From an uncultured Eubacteriales bacterium (GTDB lineage: Bacteria > Bacillota > Clostridia > Lachnospirales > Lachnospiraceae), in contig ONVB01000065.1 in NCBI GenBank assembly GCA_900321145.1, positions 1 to 13,571 of the forward strand: a stretch of 13,571 bases of DNA, written 5' to 3'. A program made the position numbers and the translations under genes. Within the stretch, counting starts at the first letter, position 1; each line of letters begins with the position of its first letter. Positions 6,435-13,571 of the stretch are shown one piece after another. A model generated the notes under the pieces. It had not been told where the DNA came from. It ran no database searches and worked only from the letters and a program-made list of their open reading frames with translations.

Positions 6435-7523
6435 TTAGTAATCCAATGATTCCATATATTTCATATACTTCACAACCATCAGAGCTATCTTAAATGTAAT
6501 GGCGTCCTCGAACACCCTCAGGTCAAGCCCTGTGCTCTTCTCAAGTTTGTCAAGTCTGTATACAAGAGTATTCCTGTGGATATAAAGCTGTCTTGAAGTC
6601 TCGGACACATTCAGGCTATTCTCAAAGAACTTGTTGATAGTCGTCAGCGTCTCTTCATCGAACTCATCCGGTGACTTTCCGTCAAATATCTCCTTGATAA
6701 ACATATTGCAGAGCGGCATAGGGAGCTGGTAAATGAGTCTTCCTATACCTAAGTTACTGTATGCGATTATCCTTCTGTCACTGTAGAATATCTTGCCTAC
6801 ATCGAGCGCAAGCTTTGCCTCCTTATAGGATCTCGAAACCTCCTTGATCTCGTTGACTATGGTTCCGAAGGCTACATTTACAGCTGACATAGCCTCGGTA
6901 TTGAGCATGTCCACTATAACCTTTGCGGTCTTCTCCATGTCATCATAGGTTTCGCCCGGCTTTACTTCCTTGACCAGGATAATATTCTTCTCGTCTACGG
7001 CGGTTATAAAGTCCTTTGTCTTGCTCGAGAACATAGTCCTTACAGTCTCAAGCGCATTGGTATCCTTCTCGTTCTTGGTCTCTACTATGAAGACTATCCT
7101 CTTCACATTTGTCTCTATGTGAAGCTTCTTCGCCCTGTTGTAGATATCCACGAGAAGAAGATTGTCAAGGAGCAGGTTCTTGATGAAGTTATCCTTGTCG
7201 AAGCGCTCCTTATAGGCTATGAGCAGATTCTGTATCTGGAACGCAGCCATCTTGCCCACCATATATATGTCATCCGTCTCACCCTTAGCAAGAAGGACAT
7301 ACTCAAGTTCATTTTCATCATATATCTTAAAGAACTGATACCCCTGCATAACCTGGCTCTCGGCTGCCGAGTTTGCAAAGCCCGACACAGCCTCGATAAA
7401 ACTCTCATTTCCCCTTATGGTAGTAGCAAGAGTCTTGCCCTCTGTATCCATCACGCAGAGCTCAACTCTCGTGATAGCCTTTATCCCGTCGATCGTATCC
7501 TGAAGTATCTGATTTGAAATCAT
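6435..7523 (-). CDS. CdaR/PucR-family transcriptional regulator (sugar-diacid-type sensor with C-terminal HTH)
   Basis: A 362-residue putative transcription factor. The N-terminus (about 1–105, beginning ISNQILQDTIDGIKAITRVE) resembles the sugar-diacid recognition domain of CdaR regulators. The middle (about 138–270) looks like the GGDEF-derived domain common in PucR/CdaR proteins. The C-terminus (about 290–355) is the PucR-type helix-turn-helix, with the hallmark LYIHRNTLVYRLDKLEKSTG at 313–332. The ATG at 7523 follows an AAGGAAGGGG ribosome binding site. It lies upstream of ftsE in the same direction and downstream of a strong terminator, so its transcript must start in the gap 7524–7712. 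The ligand is unknown; it could regulate the neighbouring sugar-transport ATPase, the ftsEX group, or neither. Confidence 0.85.
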   Translation of the reverse strand: MISNQILQDTIDGIKAITRVELCVMDTEGKTLATTIRGNESFIEAVSGFANSAAESQVMQGYQFFKIYDENELEYVLLAKGETDDIYMVGKMAAFQIQNLLIAYKERFDKDNFIKNLLLDNLLLVDIYNRAKKLHIETNVKRIVFIVETKNEKDTNALETVRTMFSSKTKDFITAVDEKNIILVKEVKPGETYDDMEKTAKVIVDMLNTEAMSAVNVAFGTIVNEIKEVSRSYKEAKLALDVGKIFYSDRRIIAYSNLGIGRLIYQLPMPLCNMFIKEIFDGKSPDEFDEETLTTINKFFENSLNVSETSRQLYIHRNTLVYRLDKLEKSTGLDLRVFEDAITFKIALMVVKYMKYMESLDY

Positions 7524-7577
7524 TCTTTAACCCCTTCCTTAAGATTTACGTTGTTTCTTCACTCAAAACAGCAAAAT

Positions 7578-7612
7578 GTCATTCTGAGGAACGAAGTGAC
7601 GAAGAATCTTAT
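7578..7612. repeat. Intergenic quasi-palindromic repeat, copy C (inverted)
   Basis: Plus strand GTCATTCTGAGGAACGAAG-TGACGAAGAATCTTAT is the reverse complement of the copy A/B pattern, with three extra bases and a few substitutions in the middle. It lies about 55 bases upstream of the regulator gene start. Confidence 0.7.
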
Positions 7613-7702
7613 TTCTTTACTTTACCCCAATAATCCATCATTACATCTGTCAAAACAGCATACCCTACTTCATAATCCGTAACATTCTACCACATTCTTT
7701 CT

Positions 7703-7745
7703 CAAAATAAAAGAGAGGAAATGCTCTTTTCGGGCATTTCCTCTC
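7703..7745 (-). terminator. Strong rho-independent terminator of the UgpC/MsmX-type gene
   Basis: A perfect 12-bp stem (GAGAGGAAATGC at 7713–7724, GCATTTCCTCTC at 7734–7745) with a 9-base loop, followed on the minus strand by TTTTATTTT. It starts 37 bases after the stop codon at 7783 and should separate this gene from the downstream regulator and ftsEX group. Confidence 0.95.
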
Positions 7746-7782
7746 ATAATTCACACTTTATTCACTTATTGATTTAGGCTGA

Positions 7783-8895
7783 TTAGTTTGCAACTATCTC
7801 CTCAGTCTCCTTATCGAAGATGTGGATCTTGGAAAGATCGAATGCGAACTGAACTGTGTCGCCGGGTCTTGCTGTTGTACGAGCGTTAACTCTTGCTGTG
7901 ATATCGAACTGATCGATAGTAAAGTACAGATAAACCTCGGCACCTAACATCTCGTAGATGTTAATTCTTGCATCGATAACACTCTCCGGTGAAGACTCTA
8001 TGAAGAGCTGCTCATCATGGATATCCTCAGGACGGATACCAAGTATAACTTCCTTGTCTATAAAGTCGCCGGCGATAAGCTTAGCAGCCTTCGAATCCGG
8101 AACCTTGATAGAATGTGAGCCGAACATAAGAAGTACGTCTGAGCCCGACTTAACAACCTTTGAATCGATGAAGTTCATAGGAGGCATACCCATGAAGCCT
8201 GCAACGAAGAGGTTGCACGGATTATCATAAAGGTTCTGAGGAGTATCAACCTGCTGGATGATACCATCCTTCATAACTACGATTCTTGTACCAAGTGTCA
8301 TAGCCTCTGTCTGGTCGTGTGTAACGTAGATGATAGTTGTCTGAAGTCTCTGATGAAGCTTTGAGATCTCGACACGCATCTGAACACGAAGCTTTGCATC
8401 AAGGTTTGAAAGAGGCTCGTCCATAAGGAGTACCTTAGGCTCACGCACGATAGCACGTCCCATGGCAACACGCTGTCTCTGACCACCTGAAAGAGCCTTC
8501 GGCTTTCTGTCAAGAAGATGCTCGATATCAAGTATCTTTGCAGCCTCATGAACCTGCTTGTCGATCTTCTCCTTCGGTACCTTTCTCAGCTTAAGACCGA
8601 ATGCCATGTTGTCATATACTGACATATGCGGATACAGAGCGTAGTTCTGGAATACCATCGCGATATCTCTGTCCTTAGGCTCAACGTCATTCACCATCTT
8701 GTCACCGATCCAAAGCTCACCTGAGCTTATGTCCTCAAGACCTGCGATCATACGAAGGGTGGTAGACTTACCACATCCTGAAGGTCCGACAAAGATGACG
8801 AACTCCTTATCCTCAATATCCAGATTGAAATCCTTAACAGCGTTGAAGCCGTTAGGGTAAATCTTATAGATATTCTTAAGTTGTAAACCAGCCAT
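7783..8895 (-). CDS. ugpC: Sugar ABC transporter ATP-binding protein, UgpC/MsmX/MalK type
   Basis: Cytoplasmic ATPase that powers CUT1 carbohydrate importers. The 370-residue protein has an ABC domain about 4–235 (Walker A GPSGCGKS 37–44, Q-loop Q83, signature LSGGQ 135–139, Walker B VLLMDEP 155–161, switch H193) and a C-terminal MalK-like regulatory TOBE region about 245–365. No permease or binding-protein genes lie nearby, which is typical of MsmX, a shared ATPase serving several sugar transporters. Heavy use of CGT, GGT, CTT and ATC codons suggests high expression. The ATG has AAGGAGG about 10 bases upstream. It has a 345-base upstream gap with a candidate promoter and a palindrome, and a strong terminator downstream, so it is probably monocistronic. 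The exact sugar substrates cannot be told from sequence. Confidence 0.95.
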   Translation of the reverse strand: MAGLQLKNIYKIYPNGFNAVKDFNLDIEDKEFVIFVGPSGCGKSTTLRMIAGLEDISSGELWIGDKMVNDVEPKDRDIAMVFQNYALYPHMSVYDNMAFGLKLRKVPKEKIDKQVHEAAKILDIEHLLDRKPKALSGGQRQRVAMGRAIVREPKVLLMDEPLSNLDAKLRVQMRVEISKLHQRLQTTIIYVTHDQTEAMTLGTRIVVMKDGIIQQVDTPQNLYDNPCNLFVAGFMGMPPMNFIDSKVVKSGSDVLLMFGSHSIKVPDSKAAKLIAGDFIDKEVILGIRPEDIHDEQLFIESSPESVIDARINIYEMLGAEVYLYFTIDQFDITARVNARTTARPGDTVQFAFDLSKIHIFDKETEEIVAN

Positions 8896-8982
8896 TGATT
8901 TAAATCCTCCTTAGTAGATTTAATAGTTTTTTAGTTTTCTTCTTTGTTTCGCTTGTTGTTTCTTCTTAAGACTCGCTCACAA

Positions 8983-8999
8983 TGTTTCAAAGTGAAACA
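8983..8999. promoter_or_regulatory. Perfect palindrome, candidate operator of the UgpC/MsmX-type gene
   Basis: TGTTTCA-AAG-TGAAACA, 7-base arms with a 3-base centre, lies 88 bases before the start codon and just downstream of the candidate -10 at 9015–9010. A repressor bound here would cover the transcription start. It lacks the central CG of LacI-family or CcpA (cre) sites. It could instead be a small hairpin in the leader. Confidence 0.45.
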
Positions 9000-9009
9000 C
9001 GATAGACGA

Positions 9010-9015
9010 ATTATA
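9010..9015 (-). promoter_or_regulatory. Candidate -10 box (TATAAT) for the UgpC/MsmX-type gene
   Basis: The minus strand shows a perfect TATAAT, 115 bases before the start codon, in an AT-rich stretch. The hexamer about 17 bases further upstream is a poor -35, so this promoter, if real, may need an activator. Confidence 0.4.
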
Positions 9016-9179
9016 AAACAAATGCCTTTTTTATGCCATATTATTATTCTACAAATAAGGTTCAAAATAATTGTGTACTTTGTATAATTGCATTTTTGTA
9101 ATACTTTTTTTATCCAATTTATACAAAAATCACCCTATTGACACAGTCGGTTCTTTGTAAAAAGTGAATATATTTATGT

Positions 9180-9240
9180 AAACCCATGCAAATTATCCGC
9201 AACACTAATGTAATGTTTTTTTTCCGCGATACATGGGTTT
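9180..9240 (-). terminator. Inverted repeat at the 3' end of the hybrid kinase gene, possible weak terminator
   Basis: AAACCCATG (9180–9188) and CATGGGTTT (9232–9240) are perfect 9-base arms, with additional possible pairing inside (TAT-C-CGC with GCG-ATA). The structure begins immediately after the kinase stop codon. On the minus strand it is followed by only TTT, so termination would be weak; on the plus strand it ends in five T. The loop contains eight T in a row on the plus strand. Confidence 0.45.
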
Positions 9241-12200
9241 TTAGCTTGAATATACATGGTTTTTCAGCTCTTTTATAAGCTCCGCGGCCATATCCGTGTC
9301 TATATCGTCTATAGCGGCATAGAGCTTCGAGAGAACTTCGCCCGCCTCATCGGGGAAGGAGTAACCCTTAAGCTTGTCCTTAACAGCCTCCATACCGTCC
9401 ATGTCAAGGCTGTCACATGCCTCGGAAAGCTCCTCCGTAAGTTCATCAAGAGCTTCGGGAGTGATAGCCGGAAGCTCCTCTCCTAAACCGGCAGCATCTT
9501 CATCCGGGAAATGTCCCGAAAGCTTCAACAAAAGATCATCAAAAGCATCAAGCGCAGCCGCGGTATTTTCTTTGATATAACCTATATCCTGCGCATTTCC
9601 GGCCTTTTCAAGCTCCGCAGCCATGTCTCCGAGATCTAAAGCTCCTATCTGCCGCGACGAGCTCTTCAACGCATGAACCTTTATGGTATAATCCTTCCAG
9701 TCTTCCGCTTCATAAGCACTCTTTATACCGTCATATCGACCCCTTCCGGATCTGTAATACTCTTCGACTATTTTTACAAAGAGCTCGGGCGAGCCAAGTC
9801 CCTTTATTGCATTCTCGTTGTCAAGACCGTCAAACCATGCAGTCTGTCTGACTCTTGCAGCTTCGGCATTTGCCTCCATCGCTGCTTCATCCGCAGCCTC
9901 GGCATTAAGCTCCGCTTCGCTCTTTTGGATAACCTTCTCCGGAGGAAGCCACTTTTTGACCTTGGTGATCATGTCCTTCACATCCACAGGCTTTGCGACA
10001 AAATCACACATTCCCTCTTTGAGGAACATATCCTTCACGCCCTCGAGCACATTTGCCGTAAGCGCTATGACCGGAGTATCCTTCGCCCTTTCGATCTGAG
10101 TCTTGATAACCCTTGTGGTCTCTACGCCATCCATTTCCGGCATCATATGATCCATGAGGACAAGGTCAAAGTCTTCCTTTCTGAGCCTGTCTACGGCTTC
10201 TCTGCCGCTCAAAGCTCCGGTACAGTATGCTTTTATCGGCTTTAAGAGCCCCTCGGCTATGGTTACGTTTATGGCATTGTCGTCAACGATAAGTATCCTC
10301 GCATCGGGTGCAGTGTAATCTATCCTGAATTCCGACTCGGTATCCCTCTTCCTGTGAGCCATCTCCTGACCGTTTAAGAAAGCTACAAGATTGAGTGTGG
10401 TCTGCGGGCGGCGCATCACGAGCAGGTTGTCCTGCTTTGCGGTAAACGCAGAATCAAAATTCACAAGTATAACCCCCGTCACATCCTTGTGTCCGTCAAG
10501 GAAGGTCTTGATCTCCGCGCCGTAATCGATATCCTCAAAGAACAGAAAATCCTTCTTGCCGCTTGCCGCAAATTCATCAAGAGATCTGATCGCACGGCCA
10601 CTCACGCCGAGACCGCGTATCTCCTCTACAAACTTGTTAACCATTATGTCGCTCTTGTTGAGAACGTATGCATACTTGTCTGCCGCATCCTCAACCACAA
10701 GCCCGGGGATATCCTCCACTATCTCCTGAGGTATGGAGAAGTAGAAATCAGATCCTTCTCCATACTTGCTCGTTACACCTATGCGGCCGTTCATGGCCTC
10801 CGTAAGGCTGTTGCATATGGCAAGCCCGAGTCCGGTTCCCTCCACCGCGCGGTTTCTCTTTGCGTCCACCTGCTGGAAGCTTTTGAAAAGCTTGGGGATA
10901 TCCTCATTCTTTATACCCTGTCCGGTATCCTTTACATGGTAGGTAAGCACAACCTCGCCGTCGCCCTTCCGCTCACAGCTTACCAATATGGAAACCATAC
11001 CCTTGGCGGTGAACTTGATGGCATTATTTGCCAGATTGATGATTATCTGACGGATACGCATGGCATCTCCCTTAAGTACAGACGGGATCTTCGGGTCGAT
11101 TATCACGAAGAGCTCAAGCTTCTTGCTTCCTATCCTTGTGGCAAGAACATTTGCTATATCGGTAAGCTCGGACATGGGCTCGTATCTTTCGGGGATGATC
11201 TCCATCTTTCCGGCTTCAATCTTTGAATAATCGAGGATATCGTTGATTATGTTCACAAGATTCTTGCCCGAATTCTGAATCTGTATGATATAGTCCGACA
11301 CTACCGGCGGAAGCTTCTCCCTTAAGCAGAGCTCAGCCATACCTATCACGGCATTCATCGGAGTTCTGATCTCATGTGACATATTTGCCAGAAAGTCAGC
11401 CTTCATCCTGGCAGCACGGTCAAGCTCCTCGTTGGCTTCCTCCATGGCTTTCAGCTTCAGAACCGAATCCGTGGTATCATGAAGTACAAATATGGTACCG
11501 ACATTTCTGCCATGCTCGTCAAGGTTCTTTTCGACTATGCTGAAGTATATGTCCTCGGTATCATCCTGATTTCTGAAAACAACGACTTCCTTTCCGTACA
11601 TATCCTTCTTTTCCTCTAAGATCTCATCTATGCCTTCTCTCGATGAGAGCTTGTGGATCATATTGTAGTCAACCGAATACTTGATGCGGTCATTCATATA
11701 ATTCAGGTCGTTGTACTCATCGAAGAGCACAAATCCGTCACTCATACCGTTGGCGAAGTTGACTAAAGCCCAGTCTCTGAGCTTAACCTTGGAATAAACA
11801 TTGATAAAATAGAAGCCGAACACAAGGCCGAGATTGCTCAGGAAGGTGAGTATCCACACAGGCCAGACCTGAAGGACGGATAGCACATCGACCACCGTGA
11901 GCCACGCCATGATAAATATCATCACATCATATTTAAGTCTGAACTGCTTTGCCGACTGCGCTCTGCACGCAACAAGAAGAACGATGGTAAATATAACCAT
12001 CGCAAGCATAAGGAGCTGGCAGGTTCTGAAAGAATAGAAACCTTTTACGGAAGATATAGGTTCTGCCACCCACCAGGTTTCACCCATTCTGACGCTCTGC
12101 TTGAATTCAAGATTAGCATACCCGCCGAGATTTCCTATCTCTATCGCGATCTGTATGACCGTGAGTATCACGCCCGGCACAAGATAAAGTATAAACCTCT

Positions 12201-12450
12201 TGCGCCTGCTCATCATGGTAGTCATATAAAGAAAAGCCATGAGCACCAGAGAGTGAAGGACGTACCATGCAACGAGCTCCTCTTTTGCCTTGTCCGCATT
12301 TTCACAGGACAAAAGCATCAGACATACGATATCCTTCCCCAAGATCAGGGCAGAAAGGACTATATAACCATAGTTTTTTCTTTTATACTTAAGAGAGTAC
12401 AGCCCGCATAGAGCGGCAAACACTGCACATATGATAAATAGGATCTTCAA
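9241..12450 (-). CDS. Membrane hybrid sensor histidine kinase with receiver and Hpt domains
   Basis: A 1069-residue phosphorelay protein. Seven hydrophobic segments (about 1–20, 28–49, 60–80, 85–105, 144–164, 172–192, 196–220) form a 7TM sensor, followed by a PAS-like domain (about 225–330), HisKA with H359 (FLANMSHEIRTP), and an ATPase domain with the N box (NLANNAIKF, 472–480), DTGQG (508–512), LFKSFQQVD and GTGLGL (538–543). Residues about 590–695 look like a receiver without the acidic pocket. A true receiver (718–835) has D723, D724, acceptor D767, T798 and K820. An Hpt domain carries H926 (VHALKSSSRQIGA). An acidic helical tail fills 990–1069. The start is TTG, with GTGAGG about 8 bases before it. 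No response regulator is adjacent, so the final output is unknown. It has its own promoter. Confidence 0.95.
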   Translation of the reverse strand: MKILFIICAVFAALCGLYSLKYKRKNYGYIVLSALILGKDIVCLMLLSCENADKAKEELVAWYVLHSLVLMAFLYMTTMMSRRKRFILYLVPGVILTVIQIAIEIGNLGGYANLEFKQSVRMGETWWVAEPISSVKGFYSFRTCQLLMLAMVIFTIVLLVACRAQSAKQFRLKYDVMIFIMAWLTVVDVLSVLQVWPVWILTFLSNLGLVFGFYFINVYSKVKLRDWALVNFANGMSDGFVLFDEYNDLNYMNDRIKYSVDYNMIHKLSSREGIDEILEEKKDMYGKEVVVFRNQDDTEDIYFSIVEKNLDEHGRNVGTIFVLHDTTDSVLKLKAMEEANEELDRAARMKADFLANMSHEIRTPMNAVIGMAELCLREKLPPVVSDYIIQIQNSGKNLVNIINDILDYSKIEAGKMEIIPERYEPMSELTDIANVLATRIGSKKLELFVIIDPKIPSVLKGDAMRIRQIIINLANNAIKFTAKGMVSILVSCERKGDGEVVLTYHVKDTGQGIKNEDIPKLFKSFQQVDAKRNRAVEGTGLGLAICNSLTEAMNGRIGVTSKYGEGSDFYFSIPQEIVEDIPGLVVEDAADKYAYVLNKSDIMVNKFVEEIRGLGVSGRAIRSLDEFAASGKKDFLFFEDIDYGAEIKTFLDGHKDVTGVILVNFDSAFTAKQDNLLVMRRPQTTLNLVAFLNGQEMAHRKRDTESEFRIDYTAPDARILIVDDNAINVTIAEGLLKPIKAYCTGALSGREAVDRLRKEDFDLVLMDHMMPEMDGVETTRVIKTQIERAKDTPVIALTANVLEGVKDMFLKEGMCDFVAKPVDVKDMITKVKKWLPPEKVIQKSEAELNAEAADEAAMEANAEAARVRQTAWFDGLDNENAIKGLGSPELFVKIVEEYYRSGRGRYDGIKSAYEAEDWKDYTIKVHALKSSSRQIGALDLGDMAAELEKAGNAQDIGYIKENTAAALDAFDDLLLKLSGHFPDEDAAGLGEELPAITPEALDELTEELSEACDSLDMDGMEAVKDKLKGYSFPDEAGEVLSKLYAAIDDIDTDMAAELIKELKNHVYSS

Positions 12451-12550
12451 AATCTAAACCTCACTGCAATATCATCTTATTAAAATCGTTATTTTGTCAG
12501 ACTGATATATATTCCGTTTCTCCGCACCGCAAATATAAATAATCCTATAT

Positions 12551-12579
12551 ATTTTATCACTTTTATACGATTTTAACAA
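12551..12579 (-). promoter_or_regulatory. Sigma-A-type promoter of the hybrid kinase gene
   Basis: The minus strand shows TTGTTA (12579–12574), a 17-base spacer, and TAAAAT (12556–12551). Transcription would start near 12544, giving a leader of roughly 94 bases before the TTG start codon. Spacing and AT-rich context make this the best promoter in the window. Confidence 0.7.
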
Positions 12580-12643
12580 GCGGATTAGCATAGTCGCCAC
12601 AGCATTTATACCGGGCATCACTGTTTGGCTCCGACCGCTGAAA

Positions 12644-13571
12644 TCAGTCAAGCTTAAAGCGCAGTATCCTGCTCACACTCTCGTCGATCCTTTCCTCGCT
12701 TATCCTTCCGGATTTTACCGCATCGAGCACCGCGGAAAAAGCCTCCTCATAGTCCCTCGGCATAAGAAGGAGATCGACTCCGGCTTCTATGCTCAAAACC
12801 GCCGCATCCGCCGAGCCGTGATCATTTACCACTGCTCCCATGGCAAGCGCATCCGTTATCACGAGCCCGTCGTAGGAAAGCTCTCCTCTTAATCTGTCGG
12901 TAACGATTTCCTTTGAAAGTGACGCCGGCAGACCGTCCGCAGACACATTCGGGAGCATAATGTGCGCAACCATCACAGCATCTGCCTTCTTTAAGTTCTG
13001 TTCAAAGGGGATTATCTCGCAGTCAAGCAGTTCATCCCACGTCTTCTCGACCTTCACGGTACCCTTGTGCGTGTCGCCCTTTGTATCTCCGTGCCCCGGA
13101 AAATGCTTGATGCACCCGCCCACACCTTCCTCGTGAAGTCCGTCCAAAAAGGCATCTACCATATCCGAGACAAGATAAGGATCACTTCCGAAAGACCGGT
13201 TGCCTATCACCACATTTGCGGGATTCGAATTTACATCGGCTACCGGCGCAAGGTCGAGCGTAAAACCGTACTTTTTAAGGTATTCCCCTATCTGACGTCC
13301 GGCCTCGCGCGCCTTTCTCGTATCGCCCGTGCTTCCTATACTTGCCATATTTGAAATCCTCGGCACGTCAAAGCTGTAATTAGCTCCGAGCCTCGAGACT
13401 CCCCCGCCTTCCTCGTCTATGCAGAGTATAGGCTTTATCGCCACACTTTCATTAAGCTCCTTTACAAGTGTCTCAAGCTGTTCCGGATTCTTTATATTGT
13501 CCGCAAAAAGAGCATAACCGCCGGGAGGATACTTCCCAAGGAACTCCTTCATATCATCGGACAGAAATGTA
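12644..13571 (-). CDS. GH3 beta-N-acetylhexosaminidase (NagZ-like), N-terminus beyond the window
   Basis: A glycoside hydrolase family 3 enzyme, expected to remove N-acetylglucosamine from muropeptides or chitin-type oligosaccharides. The frame stays open to the window edge (TFLSDDMKEFLGKYPPGG), so the internal ATG at 13552 is not the true start and any signal peptide is out of sight. Numbering from that ATG: DEEGG 46–50; the GH3 N-acetylhexosaminidase signature KHFPGHGDTKGDTH 149–162, with the Asp/His catalytic dyad (D160, H162); and nucleophile D234 in VITDALAMGA. The C-terminus at FKLD corresponds to the short single-domain form without an added C-terminal domain. It is followed by a 193-base gap holding the kinase promoter and no clear terminator. 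A role in wall recycling is inferred. Confidence 0.93.
   Translation of the reverse strand, partial: TFLSDDMKEFLGKYPPGGYALFADNIKNPEQLETLVKELNESVAIKPILCIDEEGGGVSRLGANYSFDVPRISNMASIGSTGDTRKAREAGRQIGEYLKKYGFTLDLAPVADVNSNPANVVIGNRSFGSDPYLVSDMVDAFLDGLHEEGVGGCIKHFPGHGDTKGDTHKGTVKVEKTWDELLDCEIIPFEQNLKKADAVMVAHIMLPNVSADGLPASLSKEIVTDRLRGELSYDGLVITDALAMGAVVNDHGSADAAVLSIEAGVDLLLMPRDYEEAFSAVLDAVKSGRISEERIDESVSRILRFKLD

Larger units (their letters stand above)
8896..9240. other. 345-base AT-rich intergenic region upstream of the UgpC/MsmX-type gene
   Basis: Contains the inverted repeat after the kinase stop (9180–9240), a candidate -10 (9010–9015), a palindrome (8983–8999), a possible decayed copy of the intergenic repeat (8958–8984, reading CATTGTGAGCGA...AAGAA on the minus strand) and the ribosome binding site. 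No open frame with coding character and no riboswitch that I can recognise. Confidence 0.6.

Noticed and set aside
7648..7653. TTGACA on the minus strand upstream of the CdaR-type regulator
   Set aside because: A perfect -35 hexamer, but no acceptable -10 lies 16–18 bases downstream. The gene must have a promoter in this gap, but I cannot place it.
10489..11226. Plus-strand open frame of 245 codons
   Set aside because: Lies wholly inside the hybrid kinase gene on the opposite strand; no recognisable domain or start signal.
12641..12662. Small inverted repeat at the GH3 stop codon as a terminator
   Set aside because: Short broken stem (GAC-CGC-TGA with TCA-GTC) and no U tract.

Overview
The window reads as chromosomal DNA of a low-to-mid GC Firmicute, most likely a member of the Lachnospiraceae (Clostridia). 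This is inferred from the gene families, strong AGGAGG-type ribosome binding sites, the FtsEX–peptidoglycan-hydrolase–CtpA gene order, and the domain style of the large hybrid histidine kinase. All nine recognisable genes lie on the minus strand, so the biological reading order runs from high to low coordinates. I see no rRNA, tRNA, CRISPR array, intact insertion sequence or biosynthetic cluster.

Layout in reading order. (1) 13571–12644: a GH3 beta-N-acetylhexosaminidase, cut by the window edge. (2) 12450–9241: a 1069-residue hybrid sensor kinase (7TM–PAS–HisKA–HATPase–degenerate receiver–receiver–Hpt–acidic helical tail) with its own good promoter and a TTG start. (3) A 345-base gap holding an inverted repeat, a candidate -10 and a palindrome, then 8895–7783: a UgpC/MsmX-type sugar-transporter ATPase that ends at a very clear terminator. 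(4) 7523–6435: a CdaR/PucR-type regulator. (5) 6323–2231: ftsE, ftsX, a coiled-coil M23 peptidoglycan peptidase and an S41 (CtpA-type) lipoprotein protease, closely spaced and probably one transcript. (6) 2116–557: guaA (GMP synthase), followed by a terminator. (7) 1–556: no intact gene; a minus-strand coding remnant with stops and a frameshift.

The coherent functional unit is the cell-wall module. FtsE and FtsX form a membrane ABC complex expected to activate the secreted coiled-coil M23 hydrolase at the division site, and the adjacent S41 protease is a plausible controller of that hydrolase. The GH3 enzyme also fits cell-wall turnover, but it is separated from the module by about 6 kb.

No wholly new system is evident. 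The least explained structure is a family of short quasi-palindromic intergenic repeats (around 2133–2222, 6344–6372 and 7578–7612, perhaps a decayed copy at 8958–8984). Two copies sit directly against a Shine-Dalgarno sequence, one of them is split by a 58-base hairpin-rich insert, and another abuts a tandem duplication.
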